Assembly (NCBI GenBank): GCA_903891085.1
Contig: CAITDJ010000008.1
Coordinates: 1-64,000, forward strand
Direction: 5' to 3'
Length of the DNA: 64,000 nucleotides
DNA from: an uncultured Bacteroidota bacterium
GTDB taxonomy: Bacteria; Bacteroidota; Bacteroidia; Bacteroidales; F082
Part shown: piece by piece, positions 63,634 to 64,000 of the stretch
Layout of the letters: the number at the start of each line of letters is the position of its first letter
How positions within the stretch are numbered: the stretch's first letter is position 1
The notes under the pieces: generated by a model
Seen by the model: only the letters and a program-made list of their open reading frames with translations
What the model was told of the DNA's origin: nothing
The model's database searches: none
Made by a program: the position numbers and the translations under genes

Positions 63634-64000
63634 ATGAATCTGATAAAATTAGTCTGGCTCGAACTTGGTCAACGCAAAACCCAGTTAATTTCGGGCATTT
63701 TAGCCATTACTCTCGGAATCGGGGTAATTGTTGCCATCCGTTCCATTTCAGTTGTATCTGAAAAAGCGGTTGCCATCAACCTCGATAATCTTGGGGCAAA
63801 CATCATGGTTTTGCCGCAGGGAGCAGGTGTTGATAATTATTATGCTGCCGATATTGATGCCCCCACATTTCCTGAAGAATATGTTGAACGGATTGTAACT
63901 TCCAATCTGAGCGGAGTGGACAATTTATCACCCAAACTAACCCGGCGGATTGACATCAATGGTCAGAAATTGGTGTTGACCGGCATTCTGCCAAAAAATG
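63634..64000 (+). CDS. ABC transporter permease, FtsX/MacB type, N-terminal part (cut by the window edge)
   Basis: 122 codons are open to the right edge. MNLIKLVWLELGQRKTQLIS is the usual cytoplasmic start, followed by a TM helix (GILAITLGIGVIVAIRSISV) and the start of a MacB-type periplasmic domain (NLDNLGANIMVLPQG). It follows the secreted Cys-tailed protein and the ArsR regulator in one operon. The ATPase should lie beyond the window. Confidence 0.85.
   Translation, partial: MNLIKLVWLELGQRKTQLISGILAITLGIGVIVAIRSISVVSEKAVAINLDNLGANIMVLPQGAGVDNYYAADIDAPTFPEEYVERIVTSNLSGVDNLSPKLTRRIDINGQKLVLTGILPKN

Overview
The window reads as chromosomal DNA of a Bacteroidota (Bacteroidales-like) bacterium. 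Evidence: SusC/SusD pair with a SusE/F-type lipoprotein and a DUF6377 (SusR-type) regulator, a GldB homologue, HYC_CC_PP and DUF6660 small proteins, Bacteroidota-style -7 boxes (TAnnTTTG) in front of many genes, and little use of Shine-Dalgarno sequences. No rRNA, tRNA or CRISPR array was seen. The left edge cuts an IS256-family element and the right edge cuts an FtsX-type permease gene.

Layout: (1) 1-162 IS256 end next to a REP-like hairpin. (2) 423-6111 (+) a complete tripartite HAE1 RND efflux operon. (3) 6170-9492 (-) a metal-linked trio: HYC_CC_PP protein, TonB receptor, secreted HMA protein. (4) 9600-9805 a nested inverted-repeat element. (5) 9827-11314 (-) DUF1697 and DODA-type dioxygenase. 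(6) 11387-18642 (-) a MacAB-like exporter operon (adaptor, ATPase, small unknown protein, two large permeases), divergent from (7) 18828-21552 (+) a sigma-54 response regulator and its histidine kinase. (8) 21758-22600 a RAYT transposase with its hairpins and decayed copies. (9) 22653-26463 (-) menaquinone genes menD, menF and a hotdog thioesterase, with the remnant of an outer-membrane protein gene between menF and menD. (10) 26511-27143 a DUF559 nuclease-like gene between inverted repeats. (11) 27148-34516 housekeeping: yifB, gldB, two beta-barrel proteins, nadE, nfu, mrp. (12) 34643-39598 a FAD oxidoreductase divergent from an organoarsenical resistance operon arsR-arsP-arsE-arsF-arsG-rhodanese, interrupted by an S23 four-helix-bundle gene in its own inverted repeats. 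(13) 39855-45913 (+) heavy-metal efflux: DUF6660, a CzcA-TolC fusion and its adaptor. (14) 45950-47134 (-) an MFS transporter. (15) 47247-62317 (-) a polysaccharide utilisation locus whose GH66 and GH31 enzymes point to dextran. (16) 62478-64000 (+) a second ArsR, a secreted thioredoxin-fold-like protein with a Cys tail, and the start of an FtsX permease.

How it fits together: much of the window handles toxic metals, metalloids and drugs at the envelope, beside one glucan-foraging locus. Two paralogous ArsR regulators share three cysteines at identical spacing, which ties the uncharacterised right-edge cluster to metalloid or metal sensing. A second theme is small one-gene units bounded by inverted repeats (RAYT, DUF559, S23) sitting between or inside operons.
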